Shown: positions 32,389-32,408 of the stretch, piece after piece
Layout: each line of letters starts with the position of its first letter
Numbering within the stretch: position 1 is the first letter of the stretch
Assembly (NCBI GenBank): GCA_013361935.1
Contig: JABFXC010000053.1
Location: 1 to 32,408, forward strand
Source: Gemmatimonadaceae bacterium
GTDB taxonomy: Bacteria; Gemmatimonadota; Gemmatimonadetes; Gemmatimonadales; Gemmatimonadaceae
Reading direction: 5' to 3'
DNA: 32,408 nucleotides
Notes under the pieces: generated by a model
Told to the model about the DNA's origin: nothing
What the model saw: only the letters and a program-made list of their open reading frames with translations
Database searches by the model: none
Translations under genes and position numbers: made by a program

Positions 32389-32408
32389 GGGGGGGGGGGG
32401 GGGGGGGG
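32389..32408. repeat. Terminal poly-G run of 20 bases
   Basis: The window ends in 20 consecutive G, starting two bases past the tRNA-Glu(CTC) gene. A homopolymer of this length at a sequence end is a classic product of two-colour sequencing, where no signal is read as G. It may not exist in the genome. Confidence 0.7.

Overview
The window is very G+C-rich, densely coded DNA from a diderm (Gram-negative-type) bacterium. A TolC-type outer-membrane channel with its periplasmic adaptor shows the two membranes. Several secreted proteins have signal peptides ending in Ala-Gln. The mix of MacB/FtsX permease arrays, a bacillithiol deacetylase, a HemQ-type coproheme decarboxylase and large PAS/GAF histidine kinases fits Gemmatimonadota. 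That assignment is inference only, because no rRNA or marker phylogeny is available. The run of 20 G at the right end, together with a gene-to-gene junction near 27.7 kb, suggests a short-read metagenome or draft contig.

Layout. 1-2920 (minus): the membrane part of a large sensor kinase, cut by the window edge. 2937-4390 (plus): a creatininase-family hydrolase and a small secreted protein, closed by a terminator. 4511-13252 (plus): a tripartite efflux locus with TolC-like channel, membrane-fusion adaptor, one ABC ATPase and four FtsX/MacB permeases. The permeases are two related pairs in the order A1-B1-A2-B2, with a strong terminator-like hairpin between the pairs. 13440-15536 (plus): bshB1, kynA and kynB, tightly packed, joining bacillithiol synthesis with the first two steps of tryptophan breakdown. 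15635-16462 (minus): hemQ. 16562-19576 (plus): a Cache/HAMP/triple-PAS histidine kinase. 19580-20791 (minus): a NamZ-type (DUF1343) muramidase. 20934-22220 (plus): a DUF445 membrane protein. 22224-23360 (minus): a short-chain dehydrogenase with a C-terminal membrane anchor. 23515-24761 (minus): a two-gene module of a HipA-like kinase and a DUF3037 protein, start and stop overlapping. 24913-25668 (plus): a Crp/Fnr-family regulator. 25794-26462 (plus): a small envelope protein. 26500-27765 (minus): a zinc-ribbon protein and an ApbE flavin transferase that has lost its N-terminus. It abuts the C-terminal fragment of an unrelated plus-strand gene. 28261-28333: tRNA-Gly. 28463-30616 (plus): a REC-PAS-GAF hybrid histidine kinase. 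30675-31765 (plus): two paralogous lipoproteins. 31842-32386 (minus): a cluster of five tRNAs (in transcription order Glu-CTC, Glu-TTC, Asp-GTC, Leu-GAG, Thr-CGT).

Beyond the genes, three signals stand out. The 8-mer GCCTAACG (or its complement) occurs seven times; in three genes it places the rare Leu codon TTA in frame. Three intergenic spacers hold long imperfect inverted repeats whose arms are built of short G-rich direct repeats. They differ in sequence but share one architecture, and one of them contains the stop codons of both converging genes. The permease array looks like a duplicated heterodimer served by one ATPase. No CRISPR array, transposase, phage gene or rRNA was seen, and no gene-free stretch exceeds about 300 bases.
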